Positions 14,598-23,349 of a stretch of DNA of 40,619 nucleotides are shown piece after piece. The notes beneath the pieces were generated by a model. It was not told the origin of the DNA and made no database searches. It saw only the letters and a list, made by a program, of their open reading frames with translations. Position numbers and translations under genes: made by a program. Location: contig CAZKJG010000025.1 in NCBI GenBank assembly GCA_964553045.1, positions 1 to 40,619 of the forward strand. Direction: 5' to 3'. How positions within the stretch are numbered: the first letter of the stretch is position 1; the number at the start of each line of letters is the position of its first letter. Source of the stretch: JAWLEP01 sp964553045 (GTDB lineage Bacteria; Fermentibacterota; Fermentibacteria; Fermentibacterales; JCC-6).

Positions 14598-17500
14598 CGC
14601 ACCAGCACCGTTTTTCTGTAGGCGGTGCCGGATTCCAGGCCCGTTATCCGCAGCACGTACATGCCCGCGGGAAGGAGTCCCCCCCGGTCCGCCCCCTCCA
14701 GCTTCAGAGTAGTGGTTCCCGCTGGCAGAGGGCCGGTCTCCGTCCTGCGCACCAGGCGGCCCGCGGTGGAGTAGACCTCGATGAGGGCACCGTCATCCCT
14801 GGCCGTGTCCAGGATGAAGGCGGCCCGCAGAAGGGGGGATGGTGAGGGCACGGCAACCGCTTCGGCCGACGGGGAGGCGGTCGCCACTCGCAGGCTGTTG
14901 TTGGTGTGGTCGGACTCGGGTATCCTGTGGCCGGGATCGGCCACCAGCAGAACCTCGCCCTCCGCCGGCCATTCGGACAGGCGGACGGTAACCGGACTAA
15001 TCCCCCTTTCAAGCGGAACCGCGGCGGTCCCCAGCAGTCTCTGGCCTTCGAAGGCGGCCACCTCTACCGATTCGCGACAGGGGACACCGGCGGCGGCCCC
15101 CGGGACGGATCGGAGCTCCGCGGGGTCGGGCGGGGCAAGCGCGGACCGGCTTGCCGGCCCCTCTCCGTCGGGGGCGTACGGCCGCACATCCAGCAGGGCC
15201 GCAACCGAGGGACTGCTGGCGGCCGTGACCGCCGCCGAAGAGGATGGGCGCAGGGACACGTCCAGGAGGGGTTCGCCGCCTGCCGGGGAGGCTCCGGGCA
15301 GCAGCCCGGTTCTTCTGGGGTTGGCCTGGTACATGCTCCAGCCCCCTTCGACATAGGCGTACTGACTCAGATCGAACAGCACCGCCTGACCGGAGTCGTC
15401 AACGTGCAGGACCTCCGCCGCCCCGTCGCCGTCCAGGTCGCAGACCAGTGGAGAGGCCCATACCGCGTCCCCGGACCAGGCGGGGAATCCCGGCACCTCT
15501 TCTTCCGGCAGCAGCGGGTCGACACCTACGCAGAGGGTGGAGAAGCCGGCCATCGCCGCAGATCCGCCGGATCCCGGAGACGAGCTCAGTCCGGTTGTAG
15601 GCTGGGACTTCACGTCCGCGCCGCCCCGCCCGGCTATGGGGTTGAAGGGGATGGGCTGGCTCTGGTAGACCATCGTGCCCTCCTGCAGGCTCCAGGCGGT
15701 CAGCACGCCCTCGGAGGCGAACTGGCCGCCGTTGAGCATGTAGAGAACCTCCAGGCTGCTGTCGGAATTTACGTCGCTCAGCGAGGGCCCCGTCATGTTT
15801 CCGAAGAAGTCCCTGCCCGTCAGCCATTCGGTCTGCCAGACCAGGTCGATGGATGCCGTGTCGCCCGGAGTGACGGTGCAGGCGAACAGCTTCTTGAGGT
15901 TGCTGGAGTACGATTCGGGCTTGGCCGCTCCGACCACGTAGAGCGAACCTCCTTCCCGGGCCGCGGCCAGCGTTCCGAAAGCCCGCGCGATGTAACCCTC
16001 GGTGTTCAGCTCCTCCAGGTTGCGGTACACCACCGTCAGACCGCCGTCCTCCTCGAAGTCGAGCAGAATGAGCTCGGTGCCGGGCGGATAGGACGCGTAC
16101 CCCGTGACCAGCAACTCCTCCCGGCCGTCTCCGTCGAAGTCGGCCGCAGCCGGAGGGGCGAAAAAGCCGCCTGCGACCTGCATGGGGAAGTCCTCGGAGA
16201 AATTCCCCCACTGGTCGGTCCGCGGGTCGCGCTTCCACAGGTAGAGGCGGGGGGTTCCCCCGTCGCCGGCCCGGGTCCGCAGGGCAATCTCCAGCTCCCC
16301 GGTGCCATCGGCCTGCAACAGCACGGGGGTGATTCCGGAGAGGGGCGTGGCCAGCTCCTCGTTTGTCTCGCTGGCGGCTATCTCCCGGCAGGTCCAGGTG
16401 GAGAACGGCCTGCTGAACAGGAGGATGGAGACCCTCTCCTCGTCGGCCAGGCCGATGAACCTCTGGACGGCCACCACCACATCCTCCCGGCCGTCACCGG
16501 TGACGTCACCCACGGCGCTTCCCAGGAACCGGTCGTAGTCGAATCCGGAGGGCGGCTGAAGATGCAGCGCCCCTCCGCCGCGGTCGGCTATCAGCACCTT
16601 TCCGAAGGAGGAGGTCAGAACGATTTCCAGGTCGGAATCGGAGTCGACGTCGGCCGCCACGGGGCCCGCGCCGGGTGAGCCTCCCAGCGCGAGCGGCCAT
16701 CCCTCCACCGGAGGGCAGGTCGTCTCCACGGTCACCTCGGCGGGGACGCTCTCCCTGCGGGCGGCGTCCAGCGCCGTCAGGCGCAGGCTGTACTCCGTTC
16801 CCGGCTGCAAACCCGCCATCTCCAACTGTCTTACCGGAACCGGCAGGGGGTAGAGCCTCACCGGCGAGCCCTCAACCATGAGGTAGACGTAGTATCCGGA
16901 CGCCTCCAGATTCCCTCCGTGCTCCCAGGCCAGCGAGATACGGTCCTCTTCTGCGTCGGTTACCGCCGTCCCGTATGGAGGGTCTATGGTCATTGACTGC
17001 AGGGAGTCCGCCAGATGCACGTCCACACTCCCGGCGCTCAGGCTCCCGGAGGCCGAGAGCGCGACCAGGTCGAAGCTGCAGCCCGGGAACCCGTCGCGCA
17101 GCCAGTCGGAGGTGCTGTCCTCGGGGGTGACCTCCATCCATAGGGTGCCCTCCACCTCCACTGCGGTGTTGGGCGGAATCCCCGGAACGCTGAGGGTGTC
17201 GGCGGCGAACGGCGCCGGCGGGTCTGGGTTCGCCGCGGTGAGAAGAACCTGCGGGTCGCCGGCCAGGCCGGTGTTGGCCATCACGATTCCCTGCAGGCTA
17301 ACCTCCGCGGTGGTCCCTCCGGGATATGAGGCCTGGGTGTCGCATACGGTCAGCACGTACTCGGCCGACTCCACGGGGAGCGTGAAGCCGTATTGGCGCT
17401 GATGCGAGCCCCCGGGGCCCTGGTAGGAGAACTCCGCCTCCAGCCCGATCATGGCCCCGGCCGGAGCCGTGGGCGATATGGCCACGGCCACCGGGTCCAG

Positions 17501-19885
17501 CGCGGTCTCCGTCTGGTCGGGACCGATGTCGGGCAGGTCCGCCGTGCTGTCCGGTACCGACGAGACGTACTGGCTTCCGGACTTCACGCTGATACTGGCC
17601 GACACCCCGGTGGCGGGCTGGCCTCCGGTGTTCGCGGCCTCAAGCGCTATCTCAACCGTTTCCCCCGGGGATGCCGCTCCGTCGCCCTGCCCGTCCACGA
17701 CCGCCTCGGACAGGGATACCAGCGGTGTCTGCGCGGGCAGGATATCCACGAAGGCCTCCCCCGGGATGCAGGCGTCGACCACCGTGCCGGCTCCCGCGGG
17801 CATCCTGCGCCTTACCGCCGTTAGGGAAATGGCCTGTCCGTCCGATCCGTCCACGGCGCAGACCCCGGGGAACGATACGGTTCCATAAGCGTCGGTGGAG
17901 CGGACCGAGTACAGCTCGTCGCGTTTCCACAGGCATACCGAAGCGTCCGGAACCGGCTGGGCTCCGTCGCTCACGGTAGCGGTCACCGTCACCGTGTCGC
18001 CCTCGGTTGCCAGAGGGGGGGAGACGGCGACGTACAGCTGCCGGGGCTCCCCCCGCCAGACGTGAAGCATGGGAGACCCCAGCAGGTTCAGGAATATGTA
18101 GGAGAAGCCGCTTCTGTTCTTTGAGACCCTGAAGGCCTCCCCCAGGAAGCTCAGCGGCCAGTGCAGGGCCTGAAAGCCGAAGAGCTCGGCGGTATGGCCG
18201 GTGTCGAACAGGGCGTCGAAGAATACGTAGGCGCTGCTGACCTGATCGTGGATGCCGCCTCTGGGGTTGGCTATCGCCGCCAGCAGGCCCGACTGCGACG
18301 AGGTGATCAGCCCGGACTCGACGAAGCAGCTGGCGCCGTCGAAATGGCCGGCGTCGCAGCCCAGGGTCCAGAGTATGGAGGGCTGGCCCTGATTGCCCAT
18401 GGTAGCGAAGTCCGAATCCCACATGTACTCCCCCAGCGTTCCCTTTCCGGCGGTTCCCAGCTTGTGCAGCCCGGAGTGGTCGGCGTGGACCACGAGGGAG
18501 TACCCGTCGTCCATGGCCTGCAGGGCGGAGTTCCTGTCCAGGTCGCCCCCGGGCAGGGAGTGGGGGTAGTAGAGCTCGGCGGGATCGTCCAGCAGATCCG
18601 GAACGGCGTGCTCTCTGAGCATGTCGGCCAGCAGCATCAGGTCGTCGGCTCCGGTTCCCTGGGGGTTGTTGGAGCCCAGCAGCAGGATTCTGCGGGCGAA
18701 CTCCCCCGGCGGCGGTTCGTTCTCGTAGACGGACAGCTTCTCCAGCATGGCCCCCACCTCCTCCGGAGAGCCTACCGGCCACCTGCCGGTGGAGATGTCC
18801 AGGTAGCCGATGCTGGCCGCCAGGGACCAGCCGGACCCGCCGGCCGACCACACGCCGTCCAGGTCCCCGTAGTAGTCGTCGGAAGGCAGGCAGTAGAGGG
18901 GGAACGGCACCGGCAGGTAGTTCCAGCCACCGGTTTCCCGCACCGGGACCACGTCATCGTCGCCGCCCAGCAGAGCGAACTGGATTCCCCATCGCTGGTG
19001 GGCGTGCCGCAGGAAGTTGCGTATGCGCTCGGGGGTGTCGCAGCCGCTGTAGTGCTGATCGATCCATTCCACGGTGCGGACCACGGTCACGGCGCCCCTG
19101 CGGGTCCTGTACTCGGCGAGCTCCTCGAAGGCATCCTCCAGCTCCCCGGACGTGACGATCACCATGTCGACGCAGTCGCCGTCGGGCGAGGGAGCCTCGG
19201 TCACCTGGAGCCGGGATGCCGGGCGGACCAGGGGAGCTCTGGGCACCCGGGCGTACATGGAGGTGTCCGCCGGGTTGGAGACCAGCGCCTCGACCGCCCT
19301 TCTGCGCACCGCGGCGCACAGCCGCGACTCCCGATCCGGCAGGGCGGGCTCCCTGTCCAGGGGCGAGCAGTGGAGGCTGAACTCCAGGGACACCAGCACC
19401 TCAAGGCCGCCCTGCGGGACGTACCGCACCGGCCATCCGCACAGCGTCACCACCGAGTAGCCGCCGGCGAAGCCCTGCCTCAGCACCTCCACCGGCCGCC
19501 GCGGGTAGGGGTCCTCTCCGCGGTAGACGGCGGGGTCGGGTGCGACGAAGCTCCGTTCTTCGCCGAAGTTGAGCTGCACCGGCAGCGGCCGGAAGTCGCC
19601 GGGCAGCGGTTCCCACCGCGCCGAGAGGATCCGGATCGAGTCCACGCCGGTGCCCGGAGGCAGCAGGAACGACTCCATGGCGAAGGGCAGCGAAGGGACT
19701 CCGGCCGGAGCGACGACGGCGGGCCGTCCGTATCCGGAGACGGACACCAGATGGTAGCGTTCTCCTTCGCGCTGTCGGGTCTCCGCAGAGACCTGATCGG
19801 TTGAGGCCGTGGGGCGGAACGGTACCCTGAGCGTCTGCGCCCCGGCCAGGGACAGCATCAGCGCCAGGATGGGAAAGACACGCAT
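14594..19885 (-). CDS. giant secreted C25 (gingipain-like) cysteine peptidase with FG-GAP-like repeats and C-terminal sorting-type domain
   Basis: A 1763-residue exported protein with a signal peptide (~1-16, ending LAGAQ) and an N-terminal prodomain to ~225. A C25 peptidase domain (~230-620) shows 'IQFALLGGDDDVVPVRE', His467 in 'LVVHADHSG' and Cys510/Cys520 in 'LGCDAGHFDGASCFVES'; Cys520 aligns with the gingipain 'CFAE' cysteine. Then come CARDB/Ig-like beta domains (~620-960), a fibronectin-III-like domain (~990-1065) and five calcium-loop FG-GAP-like repeats ('DVDSDSDLEI', 'DVTGDGREDV', 'DFDGDGREEL', 'DVNSDSSLEV', 'DLDGDGAAEV', ~1080-1490). A C-terminal FlgD-like Ig domain (~1685-1763, 'IEVYSTAGRLVRR', 'LPAGMYVLRI', 'YRKTVLVR') is of the kind used as a type IX sorting signal. 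GGAAGGGG precedes the ATG. Role: extracellular proteolysis; secretion route inferred. Confidence 0.93.
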   Translation of the reverse strand: MRVFPILALMLSLAGAQTLRVPFRPTASTDQVSAETRQREGERYHLVSVSGYGRPAVVAPAGVPSLPFAMESFLLPPGTGVDSIRILSARWEPLPGDFRPLPVQLNFGEERSFVAPDPAVYRGEDPYPRRPVEVLRQGFAGGYSVVTLCGWPVRYVPQGGLEVLVSLEFSLHCSPLDREPALPDRESRLCAAVRRRAVEALVSNPADTSMYARVPRAPLVRPASRLQVTEAPSPDGDCVDMVIVTSGELEDAFEELAEYRTRRGAVTVVRTVEWIDQHYSGCDTPERIRNFLRHAHQRWGIQFALLGGDDDVVPVRETGGWNYLPVPFPLYCLPSDDYYGDLDGVWSAGGSGWSLAASIGYLDISTGRWPVGSPEEVGAMLEKLSVYENEPPPGEFARRILLLGSNNPQGTGADDLMLLADMLREHAVPDLLDDPAELYYPHSLPGGDLDRNSALQAMDDGYSLVVHADHSGLHKLGTAGKGTLGEYMWDSDFATMGNQGQPSILWTLGCDAGHFDGASCFVESGLITSSQSGLLAAIANPRGGIHDQVSSAYVFFDALFDTGHTAELFGFQALHWPLSFLGEAFRVSKNRSGFSYIFLNLLGSPMLHVWRGEPRQLYVAVSPPLATEGDTVTVTATVSDGAQPVPDASVCLWKRDELYSVRSTDAYGTVSFPGVCAVDGSDGQAISLTAVRRRMPAGAGTVVDACIPGEAFVDILPAQTPLVSLSEAVVDGQGDGAASPGETVEIALEAANTGGQPATGVSASISVKSGSQYVSSVPDSTADLPDIGPDQTETALDPVAVAISPTAPAGAMIGLEAEFSYQGPGGSHQRQYGFTLPVESAEYVLTVCDTQASYPGGTTAEVSLQGIVMANTGLAGDPQVLLTAANPDPPAPFAADTLSVPGIPPNTAVEVEGTLWMEVTPEDSTSDWLRDGFPGCSFDLVALSASGSLSAGSVDVHLADSLQSMTIDPPYGTAVTDAEEDRISLAWEHGGNLEASGYYVYLMVEGSPVRLYPLPVPVRQLEMAGLQPGTEYSLRLTALDAARRESVPAEVTVETTCPPVEGWPLALGGSPGAGPVAADVDSDSDLEIVLTSSFGKVLIADRGGGALHLQPPSGFDYDRFLGSAVGDVTGDGREDVVVAVQRFIGLADEERVSILLFSRPFSTWTCREIAASETNEELATPLSGITPVLLQADGTGELEIALRTRAGDGGTPRLYLWKRDPRTDQWGNFSEDFPMQVAGGFFAPPAAADFDGDGREELLVTGYASYPPGTELILLDFEEDGGLTVVYRNLEELNTEGYIARAFGTLAAAREGGSLYVVGAAKPESYSSNLKKLFACTVTPGDTASIDLVWQTEWLTGRDFFGNMTGPSLSDVNSDSSLEVLYMLNGGQFASEGVLTAWSLQEGTMVYQSQPIPFNPIAGRGGADVKSQPTTGLSSSPGSGGSAAMAGFSTLCVGVDPLLPEEEVPGFPAWSGDAVWASPLVCDLDGDGAAEVLHVDDSGQAVLFDLSQYAYVEGGWSMYQANPRRTGLLPGASPAGGEPLLDVSLRPSSSAAVTAASSPSVAALLDVRPYAPDGEGPASRSALAPPDPAELRSVPGAAAGVPCRESVEVAAFEGQRLLGTAAVPLERGISPVTVRLSEWPAEGEVLLVADPGHRIPESDHTNNSLRVATASPSAEAVAVPSPSPLLRAAFILDTARDDGALIEVYSTAGRLVRRTETGPLPAGTTTLKLEGADRGGLLPAGMYVLRITGLESGTAYRKTVLVR

Positions 19886-20100
19886 GGAACCGCCCCTTCC
19901 GGCTGTGTGACAGCAGCTACATGCATACGACAGGAAGGCCCAATCGACCAGCGTGGTTCCGGAATGCCGGGTTGCCGCCGGGGAGGAGTCGGCGGCGCTC
20001 CGCTTGCCGCAGACGGGATGGGGTTATAATCGGGGTAGACAGTAATGACTGCGGAAGCTTCTTCAGCCCCCAACCATACGTTTCGGGAGGTAATCTGCCC
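19886..20100. other. divergent intergenic region, C25 peptidase / S9 peptidase
   Basis: 215 bp between two divergently transcribed peptidase genes. It holds a good -10 for the S9 gene (see 20004-20030) and the ribosome-binding sites of both genes. The CATACGAC/TATGCA stretch around 19920 could supply the leftward promoter but has no matching -35. No RNA gene or long repeat is seen. Confidence 0.45.
20004..20030 (+). promoter_or_regulatory. promoter of the S9 peptidase / cobO unit
   Basis: A perfect TATAAT (20025-20030) with TTGCCG (20004-20009) upstream at a short 15-nt spacing. The gene start at 20101 is ~63 nt downstream of the expected transcription start, behind GGGAGG. Confidence 0.45.
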
Positions 20101-22143
20101 ATGGGAAAGGCCACTGCAATTCACGCTGCACTGTCTGTGATGATGATGCTCGCCGCCGGCTGCGGTTCCGGGGGGAGCGGTGGGGGGCCCGAGGGCGCCG
20201 GTGACACCGCTGCCGCCATGGACACCCTTCCCGAGCCGGAGTACGTGGCCTCTGCCGGGGCCGAGGGACTGATTCCCAGGGAGGTGCTCTTCGGAAACCC
20301 CGAGAACGTCCTCCCGGAGCTCTCGCCCGACGGGGAGAGGATCACCTGTATCGCTCCCGCCGACGGCGTGCTCAACCTCTGGATCATGGACCGTGACGGC
20401 GGCAACCGCAGGCAGCTCACCTTCGACGAAGACAGGGGGGTCATCAACTACGAATGGGCCGAGAACGGCCGGCAGATACTCTACATGCAGGACGAGGCGG
20501 GGGAGGAGGACACCCACGTCTATCTGCTGGACGTGGAGCGGGGGGAGGTGCAGGACCTGACCCCGTACGAAGGCGTCAAGGCATACGTAAGCAACACCGA
20601 CCGGGACCATCCGGACCGCGTGCTGATCCACATGAACCGCGACAATCCCATGTACTTCGACGTCTACGCCGCCGACCTGACCACCGGCGAGCTGGAGATG
20701 GTCCAGGACAACCCGGGGGAGCTGGAGAGCGGTGACATGGTCCTGGGCTACATGGCCGACAGCGACCTGCTGCCCCGGCTGCGCATCTCCATCAGCCCCG
20801 GGGACGGCACGCTCACCTACTGGGTACGCGAGACCGTTGAGGACGACTGGCGGGAGCTCATGACGGCCTCTCCCCTGGAGGAGGTGGTCCTCCGGGAGTT
20901 CACCGAGGAGGGAGACAGCATCTACCTCACCTCCAACACGGAGACCAACACCACCCAGCTGTACAGGATGGACCTGGAGACCGGCGGCATGGATTGGATC
21001 GCCGGACGGGATCGAACCGACGTGGCCGCGGTTGCCTGGAACGACATCACCGGCACGCCGAAGGTAGTCTGGTTCAACTACTTCCGTAGGAGCCACGAGA
21101 TACTCGACCCCACGATAGAGGACGATTACCGGCGCATATCCGAGTTCCGCGACTCGCCCTTCCGCATCACCTCCACCGATCACGCCGACAGCACCTGGAT
21201 CGTGGCCTACACCACAATTCAGAACCCCGCGGAGTACTACGTCTACGACCGGCCCACCGGAGAAATGGACTTCCTGTTCTCCGCGGTGCCCGAGCTGGAG
21301 GACTACGAGATGGCGACCATGGACACCCTGCACATCATGTCCAGGGACAGCCTGATGCTGCCCGCGTACCTCACCCACCCCCCGGAGGGCGAACGGCCCT
21401 ACCCCATGGTCCTGCTGGTGCACGGCGGCCCCTGGGCCAGGGACTGGTACGGCTACAACCCCTTCGTGCAGCTGCTTGCCGACCGGGGCTTCGCAGTGCT
21501 GCAGGTTCAGTTCCGGGGGTCCACCGGCTTCGGCAGGGATTTCCTCAACGCCTCCTACAAGGAGTGGGGGGCCGCCATGCAGGACGATCTGACCGACGCC
21601 GTGCGCTGGGCGACAGAGGAAGGCGCCGCCGACCCGGACAGGGTGGTGATCATGGGCGGCTCCTACGGCGGGTACGCCACCCTCGCCGGCGTGGCCTTCA
21701 CCCCCGACCTCTACCGCTGCGGGGTGGACTTCTTCGGCCCCTCGAACCTGGTGACCTTCCGGGAGAGCGTCCCCCCCTACTGGCGGCCGGCGGACGCCAT
21801 GATGGACATTCGAGTGGGCAACCTGGAGGACGAGAGGGAGATGCTCGAAAGGCGGTCGCCCCTGAACCACGTGGACAGCATCCGCGTGCCCATGCTGATA
21901 GTGCAGGGGGCCAACGACCCGCGGGTGGTCAAGGAGGAGTCCGACCAGATGGTGCGGGCGCTTCGGGAGTCCGACAATCCGGTCACCTACGTGGTGTACG
22001 GCGACGAGGGCCACGGCTTCGCCCGGGAGGCGAACCGGCTGGACTTCGCAGGGCGCGTGGAGCAGTTCCTCTACCGGCACGTACCGGGTGTGAAGGCGCA
22101 GATGTTCGAGCCGGTGGAAGAAGCGACTTCCCACCTGGAGTAG
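20101..22143 (+). CDS. S9 family prolyl-oligopeptidase-type peptidase, lipoprotein
   Basis: A 680-residue serine peptidase of the prolyl oligopeptidase / dipeptidyl-peptidase IV / acylaminoacyl peptidase group, which cleaves short peptides. The N-terminal signal peptide carries a lipobox (LAAGC, Cys21), so it is membrane-anchored on the periplasmic or outer face. A TolB-like beta-propeller (~45-400, 'ENVLPELSPDGERITCIAP', 'NLWIMDRDGGNRRQLT') precedes the alpha/beta-hydrolase domain (~420-660) with 'VHGGPWARDWYGYNP', nucleophile Ser521 in 'GGSYGGYATLAG', Asp606 in 'GANDPRV' and His638 in 'DEGHGF'. The start is ATG 20101 behind GGGAGG; a longer upstream frame would bury the signal peptide. It probably works with the neighbouring C25 peptidase in peptide utilisation. 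cobO follows after 8 bp. Confidence 0.95.
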   Translation: MGKATAIHAALSVMMMLAAGCGSGGSGGGPEGAGDTAAAMDTLPEPEYVASAGAEGLIPREVLFGNPENVLPELSPDGERITCIAPADGVLNLWIMDRDGGNRRQLTFDEDRGVINYEWAENGRQILYMQDEAGEEDTHVYLLDVERGEVQDLTPYEGVKAYVSNTDRDHPDRVLIHMNRDNPMYFDVYAADLTTGELEMVQDNPGELESGDMVLGYMADSDLLPRLRISISPGDGTLTYWVRETVEDDWRELMTASPLEEVVLREFTEEGDSIYLTSNTETNTTQLYRMDLETGGMDWIAGRDRTDVAAVAWNDITGTPKVVWFNYFRRSHEILDPTIEDDYRRISEFRDSPFRITSTDHADSTWIVAYTTIQNPAEYYVYDRPTGEMDFLFSAVPELEDYEMATMDTLHIMSRDSLMLPAYLTHPPEGERPYPMVLLVHGGPWARDWYGYNPFVQLLADRGFAVLQVQFRGSTGFGRDFLNASYKEWGAAMQDDLTDAVRWATEEGAADPDRVVIMGGSYGGYATLAGVAFTPDLYRCGVDFFGPSNLVTFRESVPPYWRPADAMMDIRVGNLEDEREMLERRSPLNHVDSIRVPMLIVQGANDPRVVKEESDQMVRALRESDNPVTYVVYGDEGHGFAREANRLDFAGRVEQFLYRHVPGVKAQMFEPVEEATSHLE

Positions 22144-22151
22144 GGGAGAGC

Positions 22152-22676
22152 ATGCAGGGACGTCTGCAGGTGTACACGGGCAACGGCAAGGGCAAGACGA
22201 CGGCCGCCCTGGGCCTGGCTGTGCGCGCGGCCTGTGCCGGACTCGGGGTCTACATCGGCCAGTTCATGAAGGGCACCGACTACAGCGAGCTCTGCCTTCC
22301 CCGTCTTCTTCCGGATAACCTGGCGATGGAACAGTACGGAACCCCGCGGCTAATATGCAGGGGGGAGGAGCCCGGCGAGGACGACATTGCCCACGCCCGG
22401 GACGGCCTGCAGAGGATAGAACGGGCCCTGGTCTCGGGCGACTACGATCTGGTGGTGGCGGACGAGCTGAGCGTCACGGTGCACCTGGGGCTGCTCACAG
22501 TGGAGGAGGCCATGGGAGTAGTCCTGGCCAGGCCCCCGGACGTGGAGATGGTGGTCACCGGCAGGTACGCGCCCGAAGCCCTGCTGAATGCCGCGCACCT
22601 GGTTACCGAGATGCGCGAGGTCAGGCACTACTACGCCGCGGAGGGTCTCGAGGCCAGGAAGGGAATCGAGTTCTAG
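22152..22676 (+). CDS. cobO: ATP:cob(I)alamin / corrinoid adenosyltransferase, CobA/CobO type
   Basis: Transfers the 5'-deoxyadenosyl group of ATP to cob(I)alamin or cob(I)yrinate a,c-diamide, making the adenosyl form of B12. The 174-residue protein starts 'LQVYTGNGKGKTTAALGLAVRA', the modified P-loop (~5-26) specific to the CobA/BtuR family. It continues with 'GVYIGQFMKGTDYSE', the Walker-B-like 'YDLVVADELSVTVHLGLL' (~98-115) and 'VEMVVTGRYAPEALL' (~137-151). The length matches compact family members. It starts 8 bp after the S9 peptidase with GGGGAG before the ATG. No other corrinoid gene lies nearby, so I infer salvage of imported corrinoid; the gene has no obvious functional tie to its neighbours. 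Confidence 0.95.
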   Translation: MQGRLQVYTGNGKGKTTAALGLAVRAACAGLGVYIGQFMKGTDYSELCLPRLLPDNLAMEQYGTPRLICRGEEPGEDDIAHARDGLQRIERALVSGDYDLVVADELSVTVHLGLLTVEEAMGVVLARPPDVEMVVTGRYAPEALLNAAHLVTEMREVRHYYAAEGLEARKGIEF

Positions 22677-22686
22677 GAGGTGGGAG

Positions 22687-23256
22687 ATGAGATACGCAGC
22701 TCTGCTGGCAGTCGCGCTTCTTTCGGCGGCCGCCCTCGCTTCCGACAGGGGAGCGCTGGACATGGCCGCGGGCGGAGGCGCCTGGATACCCGGGCTGATG
22801 GCCGAGGATTCCGAGCTCTCGGTCGGCCCCGACCTGGTGCTGGGTGTGGAGACCCCCATGGACCAGGGACACTGCATAGTACTCCGCACCGGCTACAGGA
22901 TGGCCGGAACCGACCGTGAGGGCTGGTCGGGGGTAGCCGCTCTGCCGCTCACGGTGGGCTATCGGGTCTTTCCCTTCTTCCGGCCCTACGCCGGCCCGCG
23001 TGGACTGGAGCCCATGTTCGGTTTCTTCGGCGGCGGCGCGCTGGCCTGGGATTCCGCGGACGACGACGCCCTGGAGACGACCACCACCGGCGGGGCGCTG
23101 CTGGGCCTGGAGGCGGGCGCCCGCGTGAGGGTGGGCGGGAAGATGTTCATGGACCTCACCGTCAGGCCGGAGTACGCGCCGATGGGATCGGCCCTGGCCG
23201 GCGAGAGCGACAAGGACCTCTCCGGACTCAGCCTGGCCGCCGTGCTTGTCTTCTAG
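22687..23256 (+). CDS. small exported beta-barrel-like protein, unknown
   Basis: A 189-residue protein with a cleavable signal peptide (~1-20, ending ALASD) followed by alternating hydrophobic/polar strands rich in Gly and aromatic residues ('VLRTGYRMAG', 'LPLTVGYRVFPFFRPYAG', 'ALLGLEAGARVRVG', 'MFMDLTVRPEYAP') and a C-terminal 'LAAVLVF' ending in Phe. This is the pattern of small OmpA/OmpW-like eight-stranded outer-membrane barrels. I recognise no specific family. The AGGAGGTGGGAG ribosome-binding site starts immediately after the cobO stop, so it is the last gene of that unit. The inverted-repeat element begins 7 bp after its stop. Confidence 0.8.
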   Translation: MRYAALLAVALLSAAALASDRGALDMAAGGGAWIPGLMAEDSELSVGPDLVLGVETPMDQGHCIVLRTGYRMAGTDREGWSGVAALPLTVGYRVFPFFRPYAGPRGLEPMFGFFGGGALAWDSADDDALETTTTGGALLGLEAGARVRVGGKMFMDLTVRPEYAPMGSALAGESDKDLSGLSLAAVLVF

Positions 23257-23262
23257 CCAAGA

Positions 23263-23349
23263 AAAGGGGACGGAGGTATTTTAAATCTTGAATAATGTGG
23301 AATTGTCGTGGCTGTATTATTCAAGATTTAAAATACCTCCGTCCCCTTT
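23263..23349. repeat. perfect 34-bp inverted repeat element (MITE/REP-like), bidirectional hairpin
   Basis: The left arm 23263-23296 and right arm 23316-23349 are exact reverse complements (34 of 34 bp), with a 19-nt loop. The outer part is GC-rich (AAAGGGGACGGAGG) and the inner part AT-rich (TATTTTAAATCTTGAATAAT), unlike the surrounding sequence. Runs of T follow the hairpin on both strands (CCCCTTTATA on +, CCCCTTTTCTT on -), so it should terminate transcription of the beta-barrel gene and of rlmN. The element provides the last two bases of the rlmN TAA stop. A miniature mobile element or REP-type origin is inferred; no transposase is in the window and I see no second copy. Confidence 0.85.

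Noticed and set aside
19858..22134. Open frame of 758 codons on the - strand opposite the S9 peptidase
   Set aside because: Antisense shadow caused by high GC. The translation is low-complexity (His/Val/Gly-rich) with no motif, while the + strand encodes a complete S9 peptidase with its triad.
21564..22151. Upstream extension of the cobO frame into the S9 peptidase gene
   Set aside because: Arg/Gly-rich shadow translation; the family's N-terminus begins at ATG 22152.
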